From an uncultured Porphyromonadaceae bacterium (GTDB lineage Bacteria; Bacteroidota; Bacteroidia; Bacteroidales; Muribaculaceae): a stretch of 44,896 bases of DNA. The notes under the pieces were generated by a model. It was not told the origin of the DNA. It was given only the letters and a program-made list of their open reading frames with translations, and ran no database searches. The stretch spans positions 1 to 44,896 of the forward strand of contig CAMWID010000023.1 in assembly GCA_947174235.1 (NCBI GenBank). Direction: 5' to 3'. Shown here in pieces: positions 24,959 to 34,353 of this stretch. Numbering within the stretch: the first letter of the stretch is position 1; each line of letters opens with the position of its first letter. A program made the position numbers and the translations under genes.

Positions 24959-27139
24959 ATGGCAGACATCAAAGCGATCTACGGAGCCCTTAAGTATAAT
25001 TTCGGCTTCGACAACTTCAAAGGCAACCAGCTTGAAATCATCAGCAGCCTGCTTGACGGGAAAGATGTTTTCGTGCTTATGCCCACAGGTGGAGGGAAAT
25101 CATTATGCTACCAGCTTCCGGCACTTATGTCGGAAGGCACGGCTATTGTGATATCTCCGCTTATAGCCCTGATGAAGAATCAGGTTGACGCCATGCGCAA
25201 TTATGGGGAAGATGACGGAGTCGCCCATTTCCTTAATTCATCCCTCAACCGGGCTATGATAGACAAGGTCAAGGCGGATGTCCTCTCCGGCAGGACAAAA
25301 TTGCTTTATGTCGCGCCTGAATCTTTTACAAAAGAGGACAACATGGCATTTATGAGATCAATAAAGATTTCGTTTTATGCAGTGGATGAGGCGCACTGTA
25401 TTTCTGAATGGGGACATGATTTCCGTCCGGAATATCGAAGGATACGCTCCATAATAAATGAAGTGGGACAGCATCCTCTTATAGCGCTCACCGCCACAGC
25501 AACCCCGAAGGTGCAACATGATATACAGAAGAATCTCGGGATGCTTGGCGCCGAAGTGTTTAAGTCAAGTTTTAACCGACAGAACTTGTATTATGAGGTG
25601 CGGCCAAAGACGAAGAACGTTGATCGGGACATTATACGGTTCATAAAATCCAACAGTGGAAAATCAGGTATCATATATTGTCTGAGCAGGAAGAGGGTAG
25701 AGGAACTTGCCGAGACATTGAGGCTTAATGACATTTCGGCTCTTCCTTATCACGCGGGAATGGATTCGGCGACACGTTCAGAGAATCAGGATGCGTTCCT
25801 GCATGAGAAAGTTGATGTGATCGTGGCAACCATAGCGTTCGGAATGGGGATTGACAAACCGGATGTCAGGTATGTGATACATTATGACATTCCGAAGAGC
25901 CTGGAGGGATATTATCAGGAGACAGGACGTGCCGGACGTGATGGAGGGGAAGGACGATGCCTTACATTCTATACCAATAAAGACTTACAGAAACTTGACA
26001 AACTGATGCAAAGCAAAACCGCGACCGAACAGGAGATCGGCCGGCATCTGCTTGCGGAGACAGCAAGTTATGCGGAGTCATCAGTGTGTCGGAGAAAGAT
26101 TTTATTGCATTATTTTGGAGAGCAATATGAAGCAGAAAACTGCGGCAATTGCGACAATTGTTTAAATCCTAAGACACAAGTGGAAGCTAAAGAAGAACTT
26201 TGTGCCGTCATAGAGACGGTTATCGCTCTTAAAGAAAAATTCAATACGGACTACGTCATCAATGTGCTGACAGGACGTCCCACCGATGAGGTGAGGTCAT
26301 ATAATCACGATGATCTTGACGAATTCGGATGTCTGTCGAATTCTGATGAACGTACATTGTCTGCGGTGATACGGCAAGCTGTCATTGCAGGATATCTTGA
26401 GAAGGATATAGACAATCTTGATATTATAAAAGTGACTTCGAAGGGAAAGAAATTTTTAAAGAAGCCGGTATCGTTCAAGATTGTTGAAGACAATGATTTC
26501 TCTGACATGGAAGCTGAACCCCAGATCAAGGGTGGCGCGGCTTGTGTCACGGATCCCGCACTCTATTCCATGCTGAAAGATCTTCGGAAGAAAATGGCAA
26601 AGAAACTTGATCTGCCTCCTTATGTGATTTTTCAGGAACCTTCATTGGAAGCTATGGCTACAACTTATCCTATCACTCTTGACGAACTCGCGAATATCGC
26701 CGGTGTCGGAGCCGGAAAAGCAAAGAGGTATGGGGAAGAGTTTGTCAAGCTTATAAAGCTCCATGTGGATGAGAATGAAATAGAGCGTCCTGAGGATATC
26801 AGGGTAAGATCTGTGGCGAACAAAAGCAAGCTCAAGATCTCTATTATTCACGGTATTGACAGAAAAATAGATCTTGAAGAACTTGCGGAAAGCAAGGGCT
26901 TGGAATTCGGTGAGCTTATAGATGAGCTTGAAGCAATAGTTGACGCCGGGACTAAAATCAATATCGACTATTTCCTTAATGAGATTATGGATGAGGATCA
27001 TGAACTTGATATAATTGATTTTTTCAAGGAAAGTCAGGAAGATGACCTTGAGGCGGCGATTCAGGAGCTGGGCGATGAGTTTTCTGAGGAGGAAATACGT
27101 CTTGTCAGGGTGAAATTCCTTTCTGAAATGGGCAATTGA
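24959..27139 (+). CDS. recQ: ATP-dependent DNA helicase RecQ
   Basis: A 3'-5' DNA helicase for recombination and stalled-fork repair, 726 residues from the ATG at 24959 (an in-frame TTG six bases earlier is rejected). Domain order: helicase core with Walker A MPTGGGKSLCYQLPAL (near 43), DEAH box AVDEAHCISEWGHDFRPEY, LTATATP and the RecQ signature QETGRAGRDGGEGRCLTFY; the zinc-binding RQC part with C...CGNCDNC (near 395); a winged-helix region; an HRDC domain (about 545-620, PPYVIFQEPSLEAMATTYP); and an acidic C-terminal extension of about 100 residues often seen in Bacteroidetes RecQ. It has its own -7 box; PpiC genes follow after 70 bases. Confidence 0.95.
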   Translation: MADIKAIYGALKYNFGFDNFKGNQLEIISSLLDGKDVFVLMPTGGGKSLCYQLPALMSEGTAIVISPLIALMKNQVDAMRNYGEDDGVAHFLNSSLNRAMIDKVKADVLSGRTKLLYVAPESFTKEDNMAFMRSIKISFYAVDEAHCISEWGHDFRPEYRRIRSIINEVGQHPLIALTATATPKVQHDIQKNLGMLGAEVFKSSFNRQNLYYEVRPKTKNVDRDIIRFIKSNSGKSGIIYCLSRKRVEELAETLRLNDISALPYHAGMDSATRSENQDAFLHEKVDVIVATIAFGMGIDKPDVRYVIHYDIPKSLEGYYQETGRAGRDGGEGRCLTFYTNKDLQKLDKLMQSKTATEQEIGRHLLAETASYAESSVCRRKILLHYFGEQYEAENCGNCDNCLNPKTQVEAKEELCAVIETVIALKEKFNTDYVINVLTGRPTDEVRSYNHDDLDEFGCLSNSDERTLSAVIRQAVIAGYLEKDIDNLDIIKVTSKGKKFLKKPVSFKIVEDNDFSDMEAEPQIKGGAACVTDPALYSMLKDLRKKMAKKLDLPPYVIFQEPSLEAMATTYPITLDELANIAGVGAGKAKRYGEEFVKLIKLHVDENEIERPEDIRVRSVANKSKLKISIIHGIDRKIDLEELAESKGLEFGELIDELEAIVDAGTKINIDYFLNEIMDEDHELDIIDFFKESQEDDLEAAIQELGDEFSEEEIRLVRVKFLSEMGN

Positions 27140-27209
27140 CCCTAGGGACTATAATTTTATCATAGTCTGTTCGTTAGATATAGAGATTAGTAACCAAACT
27201 TCGGATAAG

Positions 27210-29129
27210 ATGAAGAATATGCTCATAACGGCAGGATTGACCGCCATAGCGTTTGCCGTGGTTGCCAAAGAGTCCGTTATAATGACAGTGAATGGTGTTG
27301 ATATACCGACGTCTGAATTTGAATATCTTTATCATAAGAACAGCAGGCAGCAGGCGGAGCCCCAGCCAATAGCTGATTATGTGGAGATGTTTAAACTCTA
27401 TAAGATGAAAGTAGAGGATGCCAAGGCTTGCGGAATCGACACCACTTCTTCTTTCCGTGAAGAGATGGCTCAATATAGAAGGGAGCTTGCCCTGCCTTAT
27501 GTTACGGATTCCGCATTTCTTGAAAGTCTCGTCAATGAAGCTTGTTCAAGGGTAGGGGAAGATGTGGAGGCATACCATATAATGGTGTCAAAAGGAGTCT
27601 CCAGGATACAGAATATCAGGAATAAACAACTCCTTGACAGTCTGCGTAATCTGGTGGTTGCCGGAGAAGATTTCGGTGAACTTGCCATGAAATATTCAGC
27701 TGACAAATCAGCTGTCAATAATAAAGGTTATCTTGGTTATATTCATGCCGGTAAGTTTCCATATGATTTTGAGACTGCGGTCTATTCCACTCCGGAAGGT
27801 GTCGTTTCCGGCATTGTGGAAAGTCCCGTAGGCTATCATATAGTGAAATCCGGATCAAGACGTCCTGCCAGAGGCAAGGTAAAGGTTTCACATATCATGA
27901 AGCTTGTGTCTCGCGGCGCTTCTGAAGAGGAGATTGAAAAATCAAAATCGGAGATCGACAGCATTTATCAGATAGTAACGTCGGATCCCTCAAGATTTGT
28001 CGCTCTTGCCAAGGAACTTTCAGATGACAAGGGTTCGGCAAGGACGGGAGGGATGCTTCCTGCTTTCGGTACAGGCGAGATGGTTCCTGAATTTGAAACT
28101 GTCGCATATGCCCTTCGCCCCGGGGAGATAAGCAAGCCGGTGAGAAGTGTGTATGGTTGGCATATTATCCGAAAGTCTGAAGACTTGCCTTTGCCCACAT
28201 GTTCTCAAATAAGGCCGGAGGTTATGAGGGCTATATCTAATCCTCGTGATGACCGTTACTGGCATATCAAGGAAAGGGAGGACGCAAAGCTGATGTCGAA
28301 ACATGGCGCCAAAATAGACAGACGTATTGTGGGTGAGCTTTGTGACAGTATTTCTGATCTTGGACTTGATAAAGTGAAGAGTATATATTCCGGTTCACAT
28401 TTGTCTGATAGGGTCATTGCGGAAATTGGCAATTCCAAGGTCACTGTTGCCGAACTGATGGCTTATCTTGACGACAACAAGAGGCTTTTGTCCACACCGG
28501 ACGCTGTGACAAGGGAAGCTGACTCGTTTCTTTCTTCAAAACTTTTTTCAGCAGAAGAAGACTGGCTGTATGAGAATGAAAGTGACTACCGTAATCTTCT
28601 GAACGAATATCATGATGGCAGTCTTCTTTATGAGGTGAGTTTGGAGAAGGTATGGAATCGCGCTGCCAGGGACACTGTCGGTCTGGATAATTATTTCCGT
28701 GATCATTATCAGGATTATAAATGGGAAATGCCAAAAGCAAAGGGCTATCTCATACAGGCAGTGTCTGATTCAGTGGCTGACTCCATACGTGAAAGATTGA
28801 AAGATGTGTCGGATGAAGAGGTGGTGCCGGTGGTAAGGAAGGAGTTTCCCAATGAAGCGAAAATCGAAAAGGTGTTAGCCTCCGAGGGGATCAATCCTAT
28901 GGTTGACAATCTAATGTTTGGTGCGCCTGCCGTCGTTCCAACGGCATCTAAATTCAAAGTGTATTTCTTTCATTCCGGAAGGATTCTTGATGCTCCGGAG
29001 GTGGTGGACGATGTAAAGAGTCAGGTCATAGCTGATTACCAAATGAAGCTGGAGACCGAATGGACAGAACATCTTAAACGGTCGTATCCGGTCAAGATTA
29101 ATAAAAAAGAGCTTAAAAAGGTGAAATAA
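27210..29129 (+). CDS. Periplasmic PpiC-type peptidyl-prolyl isomerase with two parvulin domains
   Basis: A 639-residue exported chaperone/isomerase. Residues 1-19 form a signal peptide (MKNMLITAGLTAIAFAVVA). A SurA-like N-terminal helical part follows (VNGVDIPTSEFEYLYHKN), then two parvulin (PpiC) domains, about 115-220 and 225-325, recognised by AYHIMVSK ... YSADKSAVNNKGYLGYIHAGKFPYDFETAVY ... GYHIVKSGSR and VSHIMKLV ... LSDDKGSARTGGMLPAFGTGEMVPEFETVAY ... GWHIIRKSE. The C-terminal half (330-639) is helical and of unknown role. It is the first of three PpiC/SurA-type genes in a row, followed by an OstA-like gene, a setting that points to outer-membrane protein maturation. Confidence 0.9.
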   Translation: MKNMLITAGLTAIAFAVVAKESVIMTVNGVDIPTSEFEYLYHKNSRQQAEPQPIADYVEMFKLYKMKVEDAKACGIDTTSSFREEMAQYRRELALPYVTDSAFLESLVNEACSRVGEDVEAYHIMVSKGVSRIQNIRNKQLLDSLRNLVVAGEDFGELAMKYSADKSAVNNKGYLGYIHAGKFPYDFETAVYSTPEGVVSGIVESPVGYHIVKSGSRRPARGKVKVSHIMKLVSRGASEEEIEKSKSEIDSIYQIVTSDPSRFVALAKELSDDKGSARTGGMLPAFGTGEMVPEFETVAYALRPGEISKPVRSVYGWHIIRKSEDLPLPTCSQIRPEVMRAISNPRDDRYWHIKEREDAKLMSKHGAKIDRRIVGELCDSISDLGLDKVKSIYSGSHLSDRVIAEIGNSKVTVAELMAYLDDNKRLLSTPDAVTREADSFLSSKLFSAEEDWLYENESDYRNLLNEYHDGSLLYEVSLEKVWNRAARDTVGLDNYFRDHYQDYKWEMPKAKGYLIQAVSDSVADSIRERLKDVSDEEVVPVVRKEFPNEAKIEKVLASEGINPMVDNLMFGAPAVVPTASKFKVYFFHSGRILDAPEVVDDVKSQVIADYQMKLETEWTEHLKRSYPVKINKKELKKVK

Positions 29130-29173
29130 CTTTAATGAGACAAGGACGGTCAGTAAAAATACAAAGGCGCGAT

Positions 29174-30118
29174 ATGAGTGTAATTAAACTCAGGTCGCGC
29201 TTATGTGTGCCTATACAATTGGTTGTCATGGCTGTCTTTACCTGTATGTGCAACGGATGCGGGAATGATAAGCCGGAAGATCCCGGTGAAGATATCCTTA
29301 TGATGATTGATGGCAAAACACTTTCCCTTCAAGATGTGGTGGCTAAGATTCCTGTGGGCATAGAACCGGAAGACAGTGCTGCGTTATTTGACAGGATCGT
29401 GGATACCTGGATCGAATCCGTAGTTCTTGTGGAACTTGCCGAAAGCAAGCTGCCTGATACTGATGAGATAGATATGAAAGTGGATGCATATCGTAATCGT
29501 CTTATTGTTATGGAATATCTTCGGCATATGAAGGATGGTCAAAGGCAAAAGGTGGATGAAGATGTTGTCCGGGCATATTACGATTCTCATAAGCAGGAAT
29601 TGCTGACGGAATCACCTTTGATCAAAGGTGTCTATATGAAAGTGGCAGCTTCTTCTGCCGGAGTGGACAAGATAAAGGAATTGGTGTTCCGTTCTACGGA
29701 ATCTGATATAGACAGGCTTGAGAAGGATTGGATGGAGACCGCATTGCAATATGATTATTTTGGTTCCAAGTGGATCGATTGGCAGACGCTTGCTGACCAG
29801 ATACCCTATCGCTTTTACAATCCTGACGCGTTTCTTGAGACCCATAAGAATTTTGAGACCACGTATAACGGTTCGACTTATATATTTCATATCAGCGACT
29901 ATCTTCCTACAGGCAGCGAGCAGCCTTATGAATTTGCGTCTGAGAAGATTTCGGCTATGCTTGAACAGAAGAAGATTTCTCAATATGAGGAGTCTCTTGT
30001 TCGTTCTCTTGTAGAAAAAGCTGTTAAGGAAAACCGGCTTGTATCAGTCAGTTATGATCCGGTAAAACGGACATTTCTGCCTAAAACCCATAAAACGATA
30101 AATAAAGACACTAAATAA
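29174..30118 (+). CDS. SurA-like lipoprotein without a recognisable parvulin domain
   Basis: About 314 residues from the ATG at 29174; an in-frame ATG at 29135 would add 13 residues before the signal sequence, and AAAGG seven bases before 29174 supports the inner start. The N-terminus (KLRSRLCVPIQLVVMAVFTCMCNGCGND) ends in a lipobox-like MCNGC, suggesting a lipid-anchored periplasmic protein, although the lipobox is not ideal. Residues after it (ILMMIDGKTLSLQDVVAKIP) resemble the SurA/PpiC N-terminal region, and the C-terminus is helical, but no parvulin motif (GxHII, GGELG) is visible between them. It starts 44 bases after the upstream PpiC gene and overlaps the next one by one base (TAATG). 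Probably a non-catalytic chaperone of the set; function is inferred from position. Confidence 0.78.
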   Translation: MSVIKLRSRLCVPIQLVVMAVFTCMCNGCGNDKPEDPGEDILMMIDGKTLSLQDVVAKIPVGIEPEDSAALFDRIVDTWIESVVLVELAESKLPDTDEIDMKVDAYRNRLIVMEYLRHMKDGQRQKVDEDVVRAYYDSHKQELLTESPLIKGVYMKVAASSAGVDKIKELVFRSTESDIDRLEKDWMETALQYDYFGSKWIDWQTLADQIPYRFYNPDAFLETHKNFETTYNGSTYIFHISDYLPTGSEQPYEFASEKISAMLEQKKISQYEESLVRSLVEKAVKENRLVSVSYDPVKRTFLPKTHKTINKDTK

Positions 30119-31491
30119 TGAAAAAAAACAGAATTTTCGTGCCGACGATGGCTATTGCCGGAATCACGGCTTTATATGGTTTCGCGGAGACCCCTAAGAA
30201 AAATGTTATAGACGAAGTTGTCTGGGTGGTCGGTGATGAGGCTATCTTCAGATCGGATGTGGAGGATATGTATCAGGACATGCGCCAGCAGGGAAATATC
30301 GTGAGCGGTGATCCTTATTGTGTCATTCCCGAGCAGATAGCTGTGGAGAAACTGTATCTTCATCAGGCAAAGATTGACACCATAGAGGTTTCGGAGTCAA
30401 TGGTACGCGCGAGGGTTGATCAGCAGATAAATTATATGGTCAACCAGCTTGGATCGAAAGAGAAAGTCGAGGAGTATTTCCATAAATCTCTTCCTTCTCT
30501 GCGTCAGCAGTATATGGAATTTATGCGTAATAAGGGGATCGTTGATGAGGTTCAGCGCAAACTCACACAGGATGTTACCGTGACTCCGAGCGAGGTCAGA
30601 AAGTATTTTGACGCGCTTCCTCAGGATAGTGTGCCTTATATCCCCATGAAAGTGGAGGCTCAGATTATAACTATCAATCCCAATATACCGCGACAGGAGA
30701 TAGATGACATCAAGGCTCGTCTCAGAGAATATGCCGACAGAGTAAACCGTGGAGATGCAGATTTTTCCACACTTGCCATCGCATTCAGCGAAGACAAGAT
30801 GAGCGCCATGCAGGGTGGAGAGCTTGGCTTTATGCCGAGAAGCGCCCTTGTGCCGGAATTCGCGAATGTGGCTTTCAACCTCAGCGATCCGAAGAAGGTG
30901 TCGAGAATTGTAGAGACGGAATATGGCTACCATATCATGCAGCTTATCGAGAAAAGAGGGGAGCAGGTGAATGTGCGCCATATTCTTCTGCAACCTAAGG
31001 CGAGCTCGAAAGATTTGAAAGACGCGGTCAACAGGCTTGATTCCGTACGCAAGGAGATCGTTGGCGGATCGTTTACATTCGGTGAGGCTGCCGCCGTAAT
31101 TTCTCAGGACAAAGATACCCGCAACAATCAGGGCATAATGATCAATGAGGAAGACAGGAGCAGCCGTTTTGAGATGCAGGAATTGCCTTCGACTGTGGCT
31201 CAGATGATTGAAAAGATGTCTCCAGGAGATGTGAGTGAGGCGTTTGTCATGGTGACAAAGCAGAATAAAGAGGTGGCGGCGATCGTACGCCTTACCAACC
31301 GTATGCCGGGACACAGAGCCACCCTTTCGGATGATTTCAATCTTATCAAGAAAATGTATGAGAACCACAAAAAACAGGAGATACTGACTGAATGGCTTGA
31401 AAACAAGATCAAGGAAACTTATGTCAGGATCGAAGACGGCTGGAACAATTGTGAGTTCAGATATAAAGGTTGGGTAAAGGAGAGCAACTGA
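30118..31491 (+). CDS. SurA-type periplasmic peptidyl-prolyl isomerase with two parvulin domains
   Basis: A 457-residue exported protein with an N-terminal signal segment (MKKNRIFVPTMAIAGITALYGFA), a SurA N-terminal chaperone region (VIDEVVWVVGDEAIFRSDVEDMYQDM, about 30-165) and two parvulin domains: about 175-280 (LAIAFSEDKMSAMQGGELGFMPRSALVPEFANVAF ... EYGYHIMQLIE) and about 285-390 (VNVRHILLQPKAS ... QDKDTRNNQG). The first parvulin domain keeps the better active-site pattern; the second is degenerate. Layout is that of SurA, which escorts outer-membrane barrel proteins to the BAM complex. The ATG overlaps the stop codon of the preceding lipoprotein gene (TAATG). A terminator follows eight bases after the stop. 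Confidence 0.92.
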   Translation: MKKNRIFVPTMAIAGITALYGFAETPKKNVIDEVVWVVGDEAIFRSDVEDMYQDMRQQGNIVSGDPYCVIPEQIAVEKLYLHQAKIDTIEVSESMVRARVDQQINYMVNQLGSKEKVEEYFHKSLPSLRQQYMEFMRNKGIVDEVQRKLTQDVTVTPSEVRKYFDALPQDSVPYIPMKVEAQIITINPNIPRQEIDDIKARLREYADRVNRGDADFSTLAIAFSEDKMSAMQGGELGFMPRSALVPEFANVAFNLSDPKKVSRIVETEYGYHIMQLIEKRGEQVNVRHILLQPKASSKDLKDAVNRLDSVRKEIVGGSFTFGEAAAVISQDKDTRNNQGIMINEEDRSSRFEMQELPSTVAQMIEKMSPGDVSEAFVMVTKQNKEVAAIVRLTNRMPGHRATLSDDFNLIKKMYENHKKQEILTEWLENKIKETYVRIEDGWNNCEFRYKGWVKESN

Positions 31492-31498
31492 AAAACAG

Positions 31499-31517
31499 GG
31501 GCAGGAGAATCCTGCCC
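31499..31517 (+). terminator. Rho-independent terminator of the PpiC/SurA operon
   Basis: GGGCAGGA (31499-31506), loop GAA, TCCTGCCC (31510-31517), then TTTGTTTCTTT. An 8-bp GC-rich stem with a U-rich tail right after the stop codon. Confidence 0.85.
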
Positions 31518-31746
31518 TTTGTTTCTTTATTGGATATGAATTAAAGTTGTTTATCTTTTTCTTTTGCCGGAGCATACCGGATGTTTCCGAAGCATGGGCG
31601 CATGGTTGGTTTACATGGCGTAGAGGTGTTGGAAGCATATGAAATGGTGGTAAAATTGCAAAAGATGATATGGCAATGTCAACCAACAATAGGATAGACA
31701 ACCTTCGAAAAAAAGTTTAAAAGACTTCATTAATTTCAGATAAATA

Positions 31747-34353
31747 ATGCAGAACCCGGATATCCTAAATTTCCGTCGGCTGTCGGTATGTGTGGCCGTT
31801 TGCGCTATTGCCGGATGTTTTGTCGTGAACATAGGAATGCAGGCACATGCCCAGGACGTTAAGAGGAAAGCTTCTGTAAAGAAGGAGGAATCATATAAGC
31901 GTCCGCAGCCTACACGTCCAATTAAACCGGAGATTCCCGGAGTCAATCGTTATCAGCAAGACAAAATATTTCTTGAGTATGCCGACAGTCTCTATAAAGT
32001 GCAGAACTGGCGGGATACCACTGAAAAGCAGATTCTGAAAGGGAATGTCAAGTTCCGTCAGGCAGGAATGTGGATGTATTGTGATTCTGCATATTATTAT
32101 CCCGAACTGAATTCGCTTGACGCTTTCGGAAACGTCAGGATGGAACAGGGTGATACTCTCTTTGTTTATGCCGACAAATTGTATTATGAGGGCAACGAGA
32201 GGCTTGCTCGGCTTAAAAACGGACCTTCGAGAGAGAAGGTGAATCTTATAAACCGGGATGTGACTCTGACGACGGACAGTCTGGAGTATAGCCTCGCGAT
32301 GGAGTTGGGATGGTATGAGAAATGGGGTACAATAGATGATAAGGTCAATACTTTGACCTCCCTTTACGGCGAATATTCTCCCGGCACAAAGAATGCTGAT
32401 TTTTATCATGATGTGGTATTGGTGAATAATGAAAATAATTTCACAATGCTGACCGATACACTGCATTATAATACGGACACTCATCTTGCGCGCATCGAGA
32501 GCACGACCGAGATACAGGGGGCGAACGACACGATCATCACTACTCGCGGTGTGTATGACACACAGCTCGGTAACGCCGAGCTCCTTTCAAGGTCAATGAT
32601 TATCCATCGCGATTCAAACAACAATATCACTACGCTGGAGGGTGATTCAATTATCTATGACAAAATTTCCCGTATAAGCCGGGCATATATGTTCCGTGAT
32701 CCGGACAAACATAGCATGCCTATGGTTCTGACTGACACTGCCCACAGGACTACATTGATAGGAGGATTCGGTATTTATAATGATTCCACGCGTGAGGCTT
32801 TGGCTACAGGATACCCTCTTTTGATGGAATACTCACAGAATGACACTCTGTTTCTCCGGGCTGACACCATACGGACTTATATAATCACAGAGATGGTGGA
32901 GCAGGGAAGACGTTGGACTGCCTCAGGCTATCCGGAGAGAAACGGTATCCCTATAATCAAAGCGGAGGATATGGGTATCTGGATCGACAGTCTGTTTTTT
33001 TCCGTCATTGTTCCGCTGGCTGAGGCTCCGAAGAAACTTTTGTCGGCGGCTTTGCCTCCGGCAAAACCAAAACCTGCCGCCTCAGTTGATGTGGAGAAGC
33101 CAGCCATGGCATCGTTTGATGTAAAAGACAAGCTTATGAATCCTGTAATGACAGACACCCTGCCGAATGATTCTGTCTTTACAAATGATGTCGCAATGAA
33201 AATCGGATCCGATTCAATTGTGTCGACGGTGCAGACCGATTCATTGGAGAGGGCGACATTATTGACGGATGACGGTCCCAAGAAAATATCCGCCGCTCCG
33301 GAAGGTGTTCTCCCTGGGGAAATTAATCCTGAAAAATTGATGGCGTCGGAATCTGATTCGATATCGGCAGTCGTTGATTCTGTCCCTAAAGTACCGAAGG
33401 ACTTCCATGTAGCGTTGGCATACCACAGGGCACGTTTTTTCAAACAAGATCTACAAGGCGTCGCTGACTCTATGGTGTTCGTGGAACGTGATTCCATGAT
33501 GTATATGTTCAGAAAACCGATCGTATGGAGCGGAGAAAGACAGGTGACAGGCAACCGTATAGATGTGCATTTCAATGATTCTACCGCTGACTGGGCTATA
33601 CTTCCTGAATCGGGAATGATGTCGGAACATGTGGATGAGGATTTTTATAATCAGCTTTCCGGCAAGACATTGTTTGCTACGTTTGCGAACCAGACTTTGA
33701 AACGTCTTGAGGTGTCGGGAAATGTGGAGACTATATTTCTGCCTCAGGAGGCGGATTCCACGTTCAACCGTATGGTGGTGGCTGAAAGCTCGTTCCTTAC
33801 CATAGATCTTGACAGCAACAAGATGGACCGTCTGAAGATGTGGCCTGAAGTGACAGGAAAAGTGACACCTATATTCCTTGTGAAAAAAGCCGACAAATAT
33901 CTTCAGAAATTCCGTTGGTGGGGTTCTCTGCGGCCTGCCCGCGAATGGTATGGCGACAGGCTGCATTGGGATGACAATCTCGGCGAGGTGCCTGACGCAT
34001 TGGAGCAATATTTTCTTGCTCCGTCAGACTTCGGAGAACCTAAGTCTTTTTCAGGAACAAGATTCGTAGCCCCCCCCACATCTTTGCCTGTGACTGATGA
34101 TATGCCGGCAATAGAAGCCCCGGCTCCGGATTCAGTGTCGACACTGTTGCCCGGCGACGCTTCTTTGGAACAGCTTGAGCAGTCTGTCAGCGAGGCGGAG
34201 AAAAATGCGGATCAGGTTTCCGGAGAGGCTGCCAAAATAGAGAATGCGGTCACGAAAGAGGAGAAGAAGACATCCGGAGAATCCTCCGGAAATACCGGGA
34301 CGGGAGAGGCTACTGGCATTAAAGAAAAAATTGTGACAAAGGAGGACGACTAA
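31747..34353 (+). CDS. OstA-like protein (LptA/LptD N-terminal domain)
   Basis: An 868-residue exported protein. The signal peptide runs to about residue 36 (AGCFVVNIGMQAHA). Repeated OstA/LptA-type strands follow from about 60 to 420 (KQILKGNVKFRQAGMWMYCDSAYYYPELNSLDAFGNVRMEQGDTLFVYADKLYYEG), the beta-jellyroll that binds lipid A in LptA. A low-complexity Ala/Pro/Ser/Asp-rich stretch (about 430-550) interrupts, then more OstA-like strands (FHVALAYHRARFFKQDLQGVADSMVFVERDSMMYMFRKP), and a charged tail ends it. It probably forms part of the periplasmic LPS bridge or its assembly, but no C-terminal LptD barrel is present. It overlaps mutL by one base (TAATG), a tight but functionally odd coupling. 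Confidence 0.83.
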   Translation: MQNPDILNFRRLSVCVAVCAIAGCFVVNIGMQAHAQDVKRKASVKKEESYKRPQPTRPIKPEIPGVNRYQQDKIFLEYADSLYKVQNWRDTTEKQILKGNVKFRQAGMWMYCDSAYYYPELNSLDAFGNVRMEQGDTLFVYADKLYYEGNERLARLKNGPSREKVNLINRDVTLTTDSLEYSLAMELGWYEKWGTIDDKVNTLTSLYGEYSPGTKNADFYHDVVLVNNENNFTMLTDTLHYNTDTHLARIESTTEIQGANDTIITTRGVYDTQLGNAELLSRSMIIHRDSNNNITTLEGDSIIYDKISRISRAYMFRDPDKHSMPMVLTDTAHRTTLIGGFGIYNDSTREALATGYPLLMEYSQNDTLFLRADTIRTYIITEMVEQGRRWTASGYPERNGIPIIKAEDMGIWIDSLFFSVIVPLAEAPKKLLSAALPPAKPKPAASVDVEKPAMASFDVKDKLMNPVMTDTLPNDSVFTNDVAMKIGSDSIVSTVQTDSLERATLLTDDGPKKISAAPEGVLPGEINPEKLMASESDSISAVVDSVPKVPKDFHVALAYHRARFFKQDLQGVADSMVFVERDSMMYMFRKPIVWSGERQVTGNRIDVHFNDSTADWAILPESGMMSEHVDEDFYNQLSGKTLFATFANQTLKRLEVSGNVETIFLPQEADSTFNRMVVAESSFLTIDLDSNKMDRLKMWPEVTGKVTPIFLVKKADKYLQKFRWWGSLRPAREWYGDRLHWDDNLGEVPDALEQYFLAPSDFGEPKSFSGTRFVAPPTSLPVTDDMPAIEAPAPDSVSTLLPGDASLEQLEQSVSEAEKNADQVSGEAAKIENAVTKEEKKTSGESSGNTGTGEATGIKEKIVTKEDD

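Noticed and set aside
27147..27167. GACTAT...ATAGTC hairpin after recQ
   Set aside because: Only six AT-rich pairs; likely chance.
30397..31701. A 434-codon open frame opposite the SurA-type gene
   Set aside because: The plus-strand frame has clear parvulin domains, a signal peptide and operon spacing; the antisense frame shows no family motif and follows from codon bias of the real gene.
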